DNA of 64,000 nt from AP-15 sp963845735 (GTDB lineage: Bacteria; Pseudomonadota; Alphaproteobacteria; ATCC43930; CGMCC-115725). Positions 18,717-27,680 of the stretch are shown here, one piece after another. The stretch covers positions 76,505-140,504 of the forward strand of contig CAWJTR010000039.1 of the NCBI GenBank assembly GCA_963845735.1, written 5' to 3'. The translations under genes and the position numbers were made by a program. Every line of letters begins with the position of its first letter. The stretch's first letter is position 1. A model generated the notes under the pieces. That model searched no databases. It was not told where the DNA came from and was given only the letters and a program-made list of their open reading frames with translations.

Positions 18717-18882
18717 CCTTATAGAGCTCAATTATCATTTCACGCTCTACTCCTTCCTCAACGTCACGAAGGCCACACCAGCGACGGCTATATTCCTCAT
18801 AACCCGCCGCTATCATCTCTTCGGTGACCTCGATCTCCTCGTGCGCCTCCGGTTCCGTTGTCGCGTTCGCAATGCGCGCCAT
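18673..18882 (-). CDS. Small acidic hypothetical protein
   Basis: A 69-residue protein (MARIANATTEPEAHEEIEVT, EEMIAAGYEEYSRRWCGLRD, EREMIIELYKAMVRLRPRS). Short proteins with an EMIAAG...EEVV..IYKAM pattern are common and uncharacterised in rhizobial-type genomes. It overlaps the 3' end of the broken gene at 18209-18716. Its start lies three bases from the truncated exporter at 18885. Confidence 0.6.
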   Translation of the reverse strand: MARIANATTEPEAHEEIEVTEEMIAAGYEEYSRRWCGLRDVEEGVEREMIIELYKAMVRLRPRSAHEER

Positions 18883-18884
18883 GT

Positions 18885-19625
18885 TTACCACCCATAGATT
18901 TGGTACGTCAAGGAGATAATTCCCCAAATTTCGCTCGAGTGGAACCAGTCCTTCAGCTCGCCTCGGTCGAGCATCAGTTGCAAGGCGCCGATCCCTAGGC
19001 TCAGCGTCAGGAACCCGACGAAATCGAATGCTTCGCGATGGAGGTTGCGGGTCTGGCGGATGAAAATGATGATGCCCAACGTGCACAACACGCCGACGGG
19101 CAGATTGATGTAGAAGACCCATCGCCAGCTGTAGTCGTAGGTCAACCAGCCGCCGAGCGCCGGCCCTATGATCGGACCGAGGATCGTGCCGATGCCGAAC
19201 ACCGCCATGGCATGTCCATGGCGTTCCGGCGGATTGATCTGCAGCAGGGTGGCCTGTGACAGCGGGATCAGCCCGGCCCCGGCCACCCCCTGCAACGCGC
19301 GAAAGAGGACGAGCTGATAAAGGCTCGTGGCGGCGCCGCACAGCGCCGAGGCGAGCGTGAAGCCGATGACCGAGATCAGAAAAATCTGCTTGATGCCGAA
19401 GCGGCCGGCGAGCCAGCCGGTCAGCGGCATCATGATCGCGGCGCAGACGATATAGGAGGTCAACGCCCAGGCGATCTGGTCGAGCGAGGCCGACAGGCTC
19501 CCCTGGATGTGCGGCAAGGCGACATTGAGGATCGTGTTGTCGACGCCCTGCATAATGTTCGCCAACATGATCGAAATCGTAATCATGCCGCGGTTGGGCA
19601 CCGGGGCGAACGCCTGCCCCTTCAC
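18885..19625 (-). pseudogene. EmrB/DHA2-type MFS exporter, N-terminal half only
   Basis: From GTG 19625, preceded by TGGGAGGGC, the frame gives VKGQAFAPVPNRGMITISIM, then LANIMQGVDNTILNVALPHI and the DHA2 helices through LLQINPPERHGHAMAVFGIG and WRWVFYINLPVGVLCTLGII. Homology ends at ELKDWFHSSEIW, after which an unrelated tail leads to a stop. DHA2 exporters have 14 helices and about 500 residues; about half is present. The 3' cut falls beside the small gene at 18673-18882. No EmrA-type adaptor is nearby. Confidence 0.8.
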
Positions 19626-19677
19626 GACGGGCCCTCCCAAGGCACGATCCCGTAGGGCGATCCCTCCCCCGCTGGCG

Positions 19678-19742
19678 GCTTCCCCTGCCTCCCCGGGCAT
19701 AATCGGAAGATCGCGGGGAGAGAGTTGGGGTGAGGGGCTTTC
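19678..19742. repeat. Dispersed-type intergenic repeat with hairpin
   Basis: On the minus strand CCCCTCACCCCAACTCTCTC is followed by CTCCCCG/CGGGGAG arms (19689-19695 and 19714-19720). This arrangement (CCCTCACCC..CTCTCCCC..GGGGAGAG) is a widely dispersed intergenic repeat in proteobacteria. It lies just upstream of the truncated DHA2 gene. Confidence 0.5.
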
Positions 19743-19772
19743 CGGCAGAGCGATGCGGTGTCCAACCGCTGC

Positions 19773-19991
19773 TCAGTTCTTGACCGAAAATCCTTCGGGT
19801 CGGCGGGGTCTGGGGATGGAAAAGGCGATTGGAGCGGACTGAGGAAAATCCTGCAACGGAGCGCGAGAGACGCTGCCGGCCTTCAGGCCCGGCCTCGTAC
19901 TGGCGGCGCGGGGTCGGGCGCGCTCGCGGCGCAACGCCTCCATGCAGGCGCGGATTATCGGAAAATCGTCGGCGGTGCAAGGTCGGGTCAC
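19773..19991 (-). CDS. Short hypothetical protein
   Basis: GTG 19991 on the minus strand has a strong site (CGGAGGAAAC) directly before it. The product begins VTRPCTADDFPIIRACMEAL and RRERARPRA, a start seen in short uncharacterised alphaproteobacterial proteins. The remaining residues look like read-through of non-coding sequence up to the stop at 19773, so the 3' end may be altered. Confidence 0.45.
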   Translation of the reverse strand: MTRPCTADDFPIIRACMEALRRERARPRAASTRPGLKAGSVSRAPLQDFPQSAPIAFSIPRPRRPEGFSVKN

Positions 19992-20536
19992 GTTTCCTCC
20001 GTTTTCCTGTGATTGCCCGATCACGCCGCTTAGCGATCGGGCTCGGGCCATTGTTCTTGAGTTTGCTGACCCGCGGGTTCACCGGCAGGATACCACTTCT
20101 TGAGACGAGTAGGGCGCTTCCGGCGCCTTGAGCGGGGGCGCCTCTGTCGCTGTTCACCGAGCTCACTCGCGCAGGCCTCGCTTGCGAGCGTCGCCGGCGT
20201 TCAGTTGACGCCCATTTGCTCGCAGCTTGGTGATCGTCGCAGCGCAGCAACCGGCGAGTGTGATTGTATGCCCCACGGTCGTATCGGCTTGGCGCCATGC
20301 CAATGGCGTTCACCGGTCTGGATCTCGTGCTGTTCGTGCTTGATTGCCACCATGGCGGAGCTGAGGTCACGATCAGGAGCTGGTCACAATTGTGCGTATG
20401 CCGCCCCGTGGTGCAGCCCTGGCTGAAATTCACCAGGCTGCAGTTATAGTTGGCGGAGTCTCCGGGCTGAAGCCGTCCTCGACGAACCCGTCGCGCGAAG
20501 GCGGGCGATCAAAGGCTCGACATTGCAACTCGGCGA
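19992..20536. other. Gene-free stretch in decayed region
   Basis: Open frames on both strands lack family motifs and ribosome sites. The longest minus-strand frame crossing this region is composed of unrelated sequence plus the reverse frame of the DHA2 remnant. Nothing further recognised. Confidence 0.4.
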
Positions 20537-21322
20537 TCAATAACGAAGCGAGGCCTCACGGCGAGCGGTAAAGCACTGAAACAGGTAGCCAAATAGAACG
20601 TGTTCGTCATCGGCCCGGTATGGCATCGCCAACTCGCGCACAGCCGATCGTGTGCCGTCGATCCCAAACCGCTCGATAACCCCGGCGGCGTGCGAGGACG
20701 AGAGTGCAAGACCAATAAAGGCAGAGGTCGAGGCGAAGCTGGCGGGGCGGAACAACCGCCTCGGAAGCGCCGAACCCGGCGGCCTCGGCAAGCTCGCGCC
20801 GGTAATCAGGCGGCGCATACGCCCTCTCCGAACCGTACCGGCTCATGAACTCGATCAGCGCGGCGGCGATCGGGCTGCCCTCCCGGTCGCGGACATATTC
20901 GACGATCGCGAGAATGCCGCCCGGAGCCAGGATGCGGTACACCTCGGCGTAAGATATCCGACGCTCGAACCAATGCGCTGTGGTCGCCGCGACAACCGCC
21001 CGCGCCGATCCGGTGACAAAAGGCAAGCGCTCCGCGACGCCGTCCCTGAATTCGAGACCCGTGACATCGATGGTCTTCGGCAACCGCCTGCGCCCGCATC
21101 GAGGGGCTCGGTTCGATGCCGATGATCGTCATCGTGTCGTGAAGTGCGGCCCTCAGCTGACGCGAAAAATCCCGGTACCGGCCCCGACATCGACCACCAC
21201 ATCAGCCTCGGGAACCTCGCCGACGATCTTCGCAAGATGCGAAATCAGAGCATCGGGATAAAGCGGCCGGTAGCGATGATACTCTCGGCGACCCGATCGT
21301 ACCGCTGCGTTTTCTGCGCCAT
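20537..21322 (-). pseudogene. Class I SAM methyltransferase, several frameshifts
   Basis: ATG 21322 has AGGAGACCCC before it. The pieces in order are MAQKTQRYDRVAES, YRPLYPDALISHLAKIVGEV with VVVDVGAGTGIF (SAM-binding motif I), MTIIGIEPSPSMRAQA (motif II), FRDGVAERLPFVTGSARAVV and ILAPGGILAIVEYVRDREGS, ending at REASLRY, stop 20537. The blocks lie in different frames, with at least three or four indels. The fold resembles UbiE/trans-aconitate-type methyltransferases; the substrate is unknown. Confidence 0.75.
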
Positions 21323-21556
21323 GGGGTCTCCTGATCGACATCCGCCGAAATACCTGTCCGGAGTAACATACTGACGAATTGGGCGTGGTTGCCGCCGATC
21401 ACGATACTGTTCGCGCCTGAACCCAGTGGGGTGACAACCTCTCCAAGCAAGAGAAAGGTTGTCACATTGATATTCAGGAAATTGCTGTTGAGTAATAACA
21501 GATTTTTTCCCGATCAACCCTTTGCCGGGCCCGCCCGCCGGCCAGGACCGGTTTGC

Positions 21557-22472
21557 CGAGAGGTAAGTCGGGAATTCACGCTCGGCAACGCGGCCCGCGG
21601 CGATCAGCCAAGTCCCGAGGGCGGCCAGTGCGGGGCCATCCCTGCTCGCTTCCGGCGCATAGAAGAAATATCCGCGGGTTGTTAGCACCGGATCCCGAAT
21701 TGGTGCCAAAAGGCGGCCGGCGCGCAGCTCATCGCTGATCAACGCCACGGGACCCATGATTACCCCAAGCCCTTCCAGCGCCGCCTGGATGGCAAAATAG
21801 AAATGCTCGAAGACCTGCTCGCGCGCCGGCTTTAGGTCAGGGACATTGGCGGCAGCGAGCCCATCGCGGCCACGCCGAGCGCAATGTCGCGGCGTGCAAC
21901 AATGTGTGGCGCTCAAGATCGGCCGGTGTTCGCAGTGGGCAACTTGCCATCAACCCTGGACTTAGGACCGGCAGTCGCGCTTCGCCGAGAAAGCATTTTC
22001 CAACCCAGCCGGAGTGCCGCCCCGGTCCCGAGATCACGGCGTCGACGTCCATGCGAAATTGCTCGACCGGGGTGCTCGCCGTAACGATGCGCAATTCCAA
22101 ACCGGGATGATCGCGCTGGAATTCCGGAAGTCGCGGGATCAGCCAGCGCATCGCGAAAGTCGGCAAAGCCGATACCCGGAGCAGCGGCGCGGCCGGCATG
22201 GGCTCGCGCAAGCGCTGGGACACGGCCGCGAGGCGATCGAGCGCAGGTCCGGCCTCGGCGAGCAAATCCGTCCCCACCTGCGTTGGCACCGCGTTCCGGC
22301 TGGTGCGCAAGAACAGGCGGGCGCCAAGCCAATCCTCGAGCAGGCGAACCTGCCGGCTGACCGCGCCGTGGGTGACGTTGAGCTCCTCAGCCGCGCGCGT
22401 GAAGCTGCCGAGCCGGGCGGCGGCCTCAAAGGCTTTGATCGCATTTAACGGCGGTAGGCGAGGACGATCCAT
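21557..22472 (-). pseudogene. LysR-type regulator (GcvA-like), frameshifted
   Basis: DNA-binding transcription factor. The winged helix is intact: PPLNAIKAFEAAARLGSFTR, AAEELNVTHGAVSRQVRLLE. The effector domain follows with RVSALPTFAMRWLIPRLPEF and DVDAVISGPGRHSGWVG. Near 21860 the frame changes and the family resumes as LAAANVPDLKPAREQVFEHF and LEGLGVIMGPVALISDELRA, YFFYAPEASRDGPALAALGT. The normal end is about 21557, but no stop occurs and the frame stays open to 21245, into the methyltransferase. It is divergent from the MFS remnant at 22584, a typical LysR arrangement. Confidence 0.8.
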
Positions 22473-22475
22473 AGC

Positions 22476-22490
22476 GTGAGTTTTTCTCAC
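22476..22490. promoter_or_regulatory. Candidate operator of the LysR gene
   Basis: GTGAGTTTTTCTCAC is a perfect inverted repeat of GTGAG around five bases and lies four bases upstream of the likely regulator start, in the 111-base divergent spacer. It could be an autoregulatory binding site or an mRNA hairpin. If the upstream GTG at 22490 were the true start, it would be coding. Confidence 0.35.
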
Positions 22491-22583
22491 AGCGGTCGTC
22501 AGAACAAGTCGTTTGTCATCAGACCGTCACACTGCCAAATCGTCTCCGACGCACCGAACTTTTTGCGGAGATGGCCTCGAATT

Positions 22584-23820
22584 ATGACGATCACGGCGCT
22601 CTCGACTGCGACCTACCCTGCTCGTAACCAGGCCCGCGTACTCTGGGTGGCTGCGGCGCCCACGCGCTGCACGACGGCTTTACCGATACGCTCTATGTGC
22701 TGCTGCCGCTGTGGCAAGCTCAATTCGCATTGAGCTACGCCGCGATTGGCATCCTGCGCGCACTTTATGCCGCGTGATGGCAGGGTTGCAGGTTCCGGTC
22801 GCCGGGGCGACGCAGCGGATTGGCGGCGCAAGAATACTCGCGGCCGGCACTGCTGCGGCGGCAGCGGCCTATTTCTTCCTCGGCGCAAGCTCAAGTGTCG
22901 CCATGCTGGCGATAGCACTCGTTCTTGGCGGCATCGGCTCGAGCACCCAGCACCCGATTGCCTCCAGCCTCGTAGCTGCGGCTTACGACGGGCCTCGCTC
23001 GCGTGGCGCGCTTGGCACCTACAACTTTGCCGGCGACCTGGGGAAGATGGCGCTGCCTTCGCTCACCGCTTGCTTGATCGCGGTGATGTCTTGGCATTCG
23101 GCTGCGTCGATCGTTGGCGTGATCGGTCTAGTGGGAGCGACCGCCATCTTGCTGCTGCTGCGCTCGGGCCCGATGGAACAGGCAGCGCATATACCTGCTG
23201 TTCAAAACGAGGCGCGGGAAGCGCGCGACCGCAGCGGCCTCCTCCATAAGGGCTTTCCTCTTTTGCTGGCGATCGGCGTCATCGACAGCGCCACACGAAT
23301 GGGTTTCCTGACCTTTCTGCCATTTCTGCTGCGGGCAAAGGGCGCTGGAGTGCCGGAAATCGGTGTCGCATTGACCCTGCTTTTCGCTGGGGGTGCTGCC
23401 GGCAAGCTTGTCTGCGGATTCCTCGGGGCGCGGCTTGGTATGTTGCCGACCGTGCTTCTGACCGAAGGCGCCACGGCGGCGGGCATTGTGGCGCTGCTGC
23501 CGCTGCCTTACGGCGCGGCGTTGGCACTGCTCCCTATCATCGGCATGGCGCTCAATGGCACATCATCCGTTCTCTACGGCACCGTGCCCGACGTCGTGAC
23601 AGTGCAGCAGCGCGAGAGGGCTTTTGGCGTCTTTTACACAGGCACGATCGGCGCCGGGGCCTTGTCCCCCGCTCTGTATGGCCTCTTCGGCGACACGCTC
23701 GGTCTGACGCCGGCGATGTTGCTCGTTGCGATGGTCGTGCTCTTAACGCTGCCCTTGGCATGGCGGTTCACTCGGCTGCTGCATCGCACGCGCGCGGAAC
23801 GGTTCGCCGGTCGGAAATGA
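22584..23820 (+). pseudogene. MFS transporter (Fsr-like), two early frameshifts
   Basis: The N-terminus is split over three frames: MTITALSTATYPARNQARVL, then HALHDGFTDTLYVLLPLWQA and LSYAAIGILRALYA, then MAGLQVPVAGATQRIGGARI onward in a long frame to the stop at 23820. The HALHDGFTDTLYVLLPLWQ segment resembles the start of fosmidomycin-resistance-type (Fsr) carriers. The remaining ten or so helices are intact. Frame changes lie near 22640 and 22772. It is divergently placed from the broken LysR gene, so regulator and target decayed together. Confidence 0.75.
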
Positions 23821-23928
23821 AGCCCAAATGAGCGCTCAGCCACTCAACGGGCTGCAAATTTGGACGCGTGCTGATGTAGCGATCGCTCGGGGCCGCAGAG
23901 AGCACTTTGCGGTGAGGAGCGGCGGCTG

Positions 23929-25113
23929 ATGACCGGGCGCGTTACTGTGGTCGCGGCACTCGGTACCACCCAGACGATCGCCTGGGCGTCCAGCTATTAC
24001 ATGCCGGCTATACTAGCCGCGCCGATTGCCGCCGCACTGCACCTTACGAGCAGCGTCTTTTTCGGCTTGTTTTCCGGAGCGTTGCTGCTGTCCGCTGTCA
24101 TTGGTCCATCGGTCGGGCGGCTGATCGACCACCATGGCGGGCGTGCCGTTCTCGCCGCTTCGAACGTCGTCATTGCCGCCGGCTTGATAATCCTCGCTGC
24201 TGCCCAGGGCGTCATGGGACTCGTCATTGCCTGGACGGTGCTCGGGATCGGCATCGGCATGGGTCTTTATGATCCGGCCTTTGCCGCATTGACCTGGCTC
24301 TACGGCCGCGAGGCTCGCGGCGCGATCACCGGAATCACCTTGATCGCGGGTTTTGCCAGCACGATCGGTTGGCCATTGAGCGCCATATTCCTGCACGAAT
24401 CGGGCTGGCGAGCTGCCTGCTTGATCTGGGCCGGATTGAATGTGATGCTTGCCGCCCCGTTAAACTGGCTGATCCTTCCGCGCCACGGCGCGTCGCCACG
24501 CGCGCCGCCGCCGGAGGCAACGGAGTTGCCGGCGATGGAGCCGCCGCTCGCGGCAATGCCGATCCTGGCGTTCTTTTTTGCCGCGACGTGGTTCGTGCAG
24601 GGAGCGATGGCAGCACATCTTCCGGGATTGCTTAGGGCGGCGGGGGCCTCCTCGAGTGCCGCAATTGCCGTGGCGGCGCTGGTCGGCCCGGCCCAGGTCG
24701 GCGCCCGTATCGTCGAGTTCGGATTGTTACGCTCGTTCCACCCCGTCGTGTCGGCCCGGATAGCATCGGCGTTGCATCCGATCGGCGCTGCGTTTCTCGT
24801 CGCGCTCGGTGCTCAGGGGATCATCGCGTTCGCGCTGCTGCACGGCGCCGGCAACGGTATGATCACGATTGCCAAGGGTACCTTGCCGTTGGCCTTGTTC
24901 GGGCCGCGGGGATACGGGCAACGGAGCGGGCTCCTCTCCGCGCCTGCCCGGGTGCTTCAGTCGGCAGCGCCATTCCTGTTTGGTCTGCTGCTCGACCGGG
25001 TCGGGATCGCGGCCGTCGGATTGTCGGCTGGGCTTTGTCTCGCCGCGTTCGGCTCGCTGTTCCTGCTGCGCCCGCGCGGTGTCGGGCCGCACCCATCACC
25101 GGTTCGCGGCTAG
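23929..25113 (+). CDS. MFS transporter, intact
   Basis: A 394-residue carrier with about twelve hydrophobic helices. The N-terminal half shows IAWASSYYMPAILAAPIAAA and the loop-2/3 signature VGRLIDHHGGRAVLAAS; the halves are joined by a polar segment at about residues 185-205 (GASPRAPPPEATELPAMEPP). GTGAGGAGCGGCGG before ATG 23929 is a good ribosome site. It follows another MFS gene by 108 bases and converges with the nucleotidyltransferase gene six bases away. The substrate is unknown. Confidence 0.85.
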   Translation: MTGRVTVVAALGTTQTIAWASSYYMPAILAAPIAAALHLTSSVFFGLFSGALLLSAVIGPSVGRLIDHHGGRAVLAASNVVIAAGLIILAAAQGVMGLVIAWTVLGIGIGMGLYDPAFAALTWLYGREARGAITGITLIAGFASTIGWPLSAIFLHESGWRAACLIWAGLNVMLAAPLNWLILPRHGASPRAPPPEATELPAMEPPLAAMPILAFFFAATWFVQGAMAAHLPGLLRAAGASSSAAIAVAALVGPAQVGARIVEFGLLRSFHPVVSARIASALHPIGAAFLVALGAQGIIAFALLHGAGNGMITIAKGTLPLALFGPRGYGQRSGLLSAPARVLQSAAPFLFGLLLDRVGIAAVGLSAGLCLAAFGSLFLLRPRGVGPHPSPVRG

Positions 25114-25119
25114 CAAGAA

Positions 25120-25722
25120 TTATCGGAGGATCGCAGGTGTAACCGTCTCGTCCCACGGCAAGATCGTTGGCGAAGGCCAAATTGAACGCCACCGCTCGGT
25201 TTTCGCCTCGTAGATCGCACGGGTTATCGGCCTTTTGTTCGGTCTAACAACGAGGCCGAACAGATCGTCGAGGCCGAAGGGTGCGCAGCATTCGAACGCG
25301 CCATCTATCCGGCTTACCCCGACCGCCGTTGCAGTCGTCGGAAAAGTTGCAATCGCATCAGCGCTTGAAAGATAGCGCTCTATCGCATAGCCGAAGCGCG
25401 CCTGGTACCAAAGGTGGACCCGTGCCTCGTTCTTGACATCGAGCTTTATCGCCAGGTGGCGAAATAAATCACGAATACGTCTCTCATGACTAGCTTCCGC
25501 GGCGAGCGACAGATCTTGGTCATCGAAGTAGATGAGGTCGACATCCTTGATGCCCAGCTCTGCGGGTTGTCCGCAAGCCAAATTCCAGATTGTCTGCGCG
25601 ATGCAGCTGGCGACCAACCAAGCGTCGGGCAGCGCGATCTCGTCAAATCTTTCAAGGATGTCCGCAAGGCTCTGGTTCTGGCGCAGAGAGACGTGTAGCT
25701 CGTTCGCGCACCTCGATCCCAT
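25120..25722 (-). CDS. Nucleotidyltransferase family protein (DUF925-like)
   Basis: A 200-residue protein. Features of the nucleotidyltransferase-like DUF925 family are LPDAWLVASCIAQTIWNLAC, the acidic DVDLIYFDDQDLS motif expected to bind metal, NEARVHLWYQARFGYAIERY, FPTTATAVGVSRIDGAFECC and APFGLDDLFGLVVRPNKRPI. The family has a nucleotidyltransferase fold but no settled reaction. Start at ATG 25722. Confidence 0.8.
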   Translation of the reverse strand: MGSRCANELHVSLRQNQSLADILERFDEIALPDAWLVASCIAQTIWNLACGQPAELGIKDVDLIYFDDQDLSLAAEASHERRIRDLFRHLAIKLDVKNEARVHLWYQARFGYAIERYLSSADAIATFPTTATAVGVSRIDGAFECCAPFGLDDLFGLVVRPNKRPITRAIYEAKTERWRSIWPSPTILPWDETVTPAILR

Positions 25723-25743
25723 TTGCCCGCCTTTATACCTTTA

Positions 25744-26336
25744 TCAATCGTCTGTCGTTGCCCTCAAGGCTTCAATTCGACCATCTGCAAGCCGCCAGAC
25801 GATATCTTGCGGCACCGGCAATGACAGGGCCTCCCGGCGAGGCAGTCCGAGATAAGCTCCTCGGATCAAGCGCCCGGTCAGACCGTGCGAAACCGCGACG
25901 ACAGTGCCTTGCACCTCGGCCAGCCATGTCACAACGCGGTTCACAGCCTGATCATAGGCCTCTCCGTTCGGCGCCCGAAAATACCAGTTGAAGCGATCGG
26001 AGCCGTGCAGCATTCCGGGCCAGCCCGCGTCGATATCGTCATGCGTAAGCCCGTCCCAAGAACCGATCGTCACTTCCCGGATGCGGGGCTCCCGGATTGG
26101 ACCGGCAATGGGAAAGTATTTCCGGACGATTTCCGCAGTTTCGGATGCGCGACCGAGAGGACTGACGTGCATGGTGACGCCACGATATCCATCCAATACC
26201 CGGGCAAGCAGCATGCCAAATTGGTGCGCCTGCTCACGCCCGTTCGGTGTGAGAGGGGAGTCTAGGCACCCCTGAAAACGGCCTTGGGCATTCCATTCGG
26301 TTTCGCCGTGCCGGACCAGGTAAATTTCGCGTTCAT
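25744..26336 (-). pseudogene. Histidine-phosphatase (phosphoglycerate mutase) family, start lost
   Basis: The catalytic motif IYLVRHGETEWNAQGRFQG and the later VAVSHGLTGRLIRG (second His) lie in one open frame ending at 25744, with SPLGRASETAEIV and the acidic Glu region between, so the enzyme is otherwise complete. No ATG, GTG or TTG occurs in this frame before the RHGE motif. The expected start, GAGGATGAACGCGAAATT at about 26336, is out of frame by one indel. A rare ATT start is possible but unlikely. The family dephosphorylates small phospho-metabolites. Confidence 0.7.
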
Positions 26337-26434
26337 CCTCTCCCCAAAATCGACTACTCGCGAACGGCCTGAAGCGTCGCTGAGGATCTCGTTTCGACGA
26401 ACGGCGATGTATTTCCAGTGCCGCTGCTGAATGC

Positions 26435-27109
26435 CTACCGGACCAGCTTTGCCATCGCGGTCGAGAGTTCGCGCATATCGGCGATTATTAGCGCCGCCCC
26501 GCGTGCCAGCAGGCGATCTCCATGCTCCGGCCCACAATGGCTCCCGCCGCAGAACCCGATCGCGGTCATCCCGGCAGCGATCGCCGCCTCGATACCAAGC
26601 GGGCTGTCCTCGATGACAAGACACCGGTCCGGGGCGGCTGCGAGCTGCTGCACGGCATAGAGGAACAGATCGGGCGCCGGCTTACCGCGCATCACCGTCG
26701 TCGCGCTGAACAAGTTTTCGCCAAACCGTGCCAGCAAGCCGGTCAGCTCCAGCTTTCGGCGGATCTGTTCCAGCACGCTGCTCGAGGCAACACAAACCGG
26801 CAGTCGCAGCAAATCTAGCGCCTCGGCTACGCCTGCGATCGCCACGAGCGAGTGGCCGAATCCTTCCTCGATCAACGCGCCGACGCGCTCGGCATAGGAA
26901 GGCGGCAATGTGCGGCCCCACTCATGCTCGATAGTGGCGAGCATTTCGGCGTCGCTCATGCCGCAAAAGCGCGCAAGGAGCTCGTCTTCGGTGATCGAAT
27001 AGCCACAGGCAGTCAGCACCTGGGCATGGGCGGTGTTGATAATCGGCTCGCTGTCGACCAGCACGCCGTCGCAGTCGAAAATCACCAAATCGAAAGGGCG
27101 GTTGCTCAT
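26435..27109 (-). CDS. HAD-superfamily phosphatase (beta-phosphoglucomutase-like)
   Basis: A 224-residue HAD-IA hydrolase. Motif I FDCDGVLVDSEP carries the nucleophile and acid/base Asp. The helical cap follows; motif II is CVASSSVLEQIRRKLE, the Lys is in TTVMRGKPAPDLFL, and motif III/IV is CLVIEDSPLGIEAAIAAGM. This pattern fits small sugar-phosphate phosphatases or phosphoglucomutases. ATG 27109 begins MSNRPFDLVIFD; an open frame extends upstream but is not conserved. It lies 44 bases downstream of the HisE-like gene and may be co-transcribed. Confidence 0.87.
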   Translation of the reverse strand: MSNRPFDLVIFDCDGVLVDSEPIINTAHAQVLTACGYSITEDELLARFCGMSDAEMLATIEHEWGRTLPPSYAERVGALIEEGFGHSLVAIAGVAEALDLLRLPVCVASSSVLEQIRRKLELTGLLARFGENLFSATTVMRGKPAPDLFLYAVQQLAAAPDRCLVIEDSPLGIEAAIAAGMTAIGFCGGSHCGPEHGDRLLARGAALIIADMRELSTAMAKLVR

Positions 27110-27153
27110 CGGCGCCGGGGGCCTATTCTGGGCCGTAAATCGCAACGCCGGCA

Positions 27154-27543
27154 CTACTGCCCAGCGACCGACATCGAGCCCTCGACATCGTCGTCCTTTG
27201 GCAATTTCTCTGCCATCCCCAGCAGTGCCTGCCGACGATCCATTTCGGCCCAAACCTGAGAAGCGGTGATCCCAAGCTCGCCCCACAGAACGGCGAGATT
27301 GTAGATCAGGTCGACACTCTCCATCACGACCGCCGCACGCTTTCCGCGAACGGCTTCGATGACGACCTCCATCGCTTCTTCGGCCACCTTTTTGGCCATG
27401 CGCGGCAGGCCCGACGTGATCAGCTGGGTTGTGCGCGGACTAGGTTTTCGGTTGTCGCGTACCTCGGCAATCGCGGTTTCCAGTTCGGCAATCTGATGGG
27501 GAACCGGGTTTTTCACGGATCTCTTTTTCTTTGAACCTGCCAT
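27154..27543 (-). CDS. hisE: Phosphoribosyl-ATP diphosphatase (HisE-like)
   Basis: A 129-residue all-helical MazG/HisE-type NTP pyrophosphohydrolase. The paired acidic motifs that bind Mg are present: RMAKKVAEEAMEVVIEAVRG and VMESVDLIYNLAVLWGELG. HisE performs the second step of histidine synthesis, hydrolysing phosphoribosyl-ATP. No other his gene is nearby and the protein has about 30 extra N-terminal residues (MAGSKKKRSVKNPVPHQ), so it may be a second copy or a related enzyme with another NTP substrate. Confidence 0.75.
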   Translation of the reverse strand: MAGSKKKRSVKNPVPHQIAELETAIAEVRDNRKPSPRTTQLITSGLPRMAKKVAEEAMEVVIEAVRGKRAAVVMESVDLIYNLAVLWGELGITASQVWAEMDRRQALLGMAEKLPKDDDVEGSMSVAGQ

Positions 27544-27558
27544 CTTTTGCCCCGCTGC

Positions 27559-27680
27559 CTACGTGTCTTGCCTGAGCCGGCTCGATAGCAGCTCGCCGCG
27601 TTTTTCAAGGACCGCGTACGCTGCGGCCGCGATATGCGCGTTGATCCGCTTCAAGTCGCGCAGCAGGTCCTGGCGGCGCC
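27559..27680 (-). pseudogene. Na/Pi cotransporter (PhoU-like tail) fragment
   Basis: Directly after the GNAT stop the minus strand reads RRRQDLLRDLKRINAHIAAA, AYAVLEKRGELLSSRLRQDT, stop at 27559. This is the C-terminal PhoU-like helix of Na/Pi-cotransporter family proteins (DLKRIN..HIA..AYPVLE..GEL..SRL). Only about 40 codons remain. The GNAT gene now abuts it, so the transporter was truncated by a rearrangement. Confidence 0.55.

Noticed and set aside
15074..18882. A complete multi-gene defence island
   Set aside because: The NACHT gene lacks its ATPase half, and the neighbouring small genes show no toxin, antitoxin, nuclease or other defence motifs.
18673..20433. A 586-codon minus-strand open frame
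   Set aside because: It is a GC-rich reverse or shifted frame over the DHA2 remnant and spacer. Only its last 69 codons, from ATG 18882, look like a protein.
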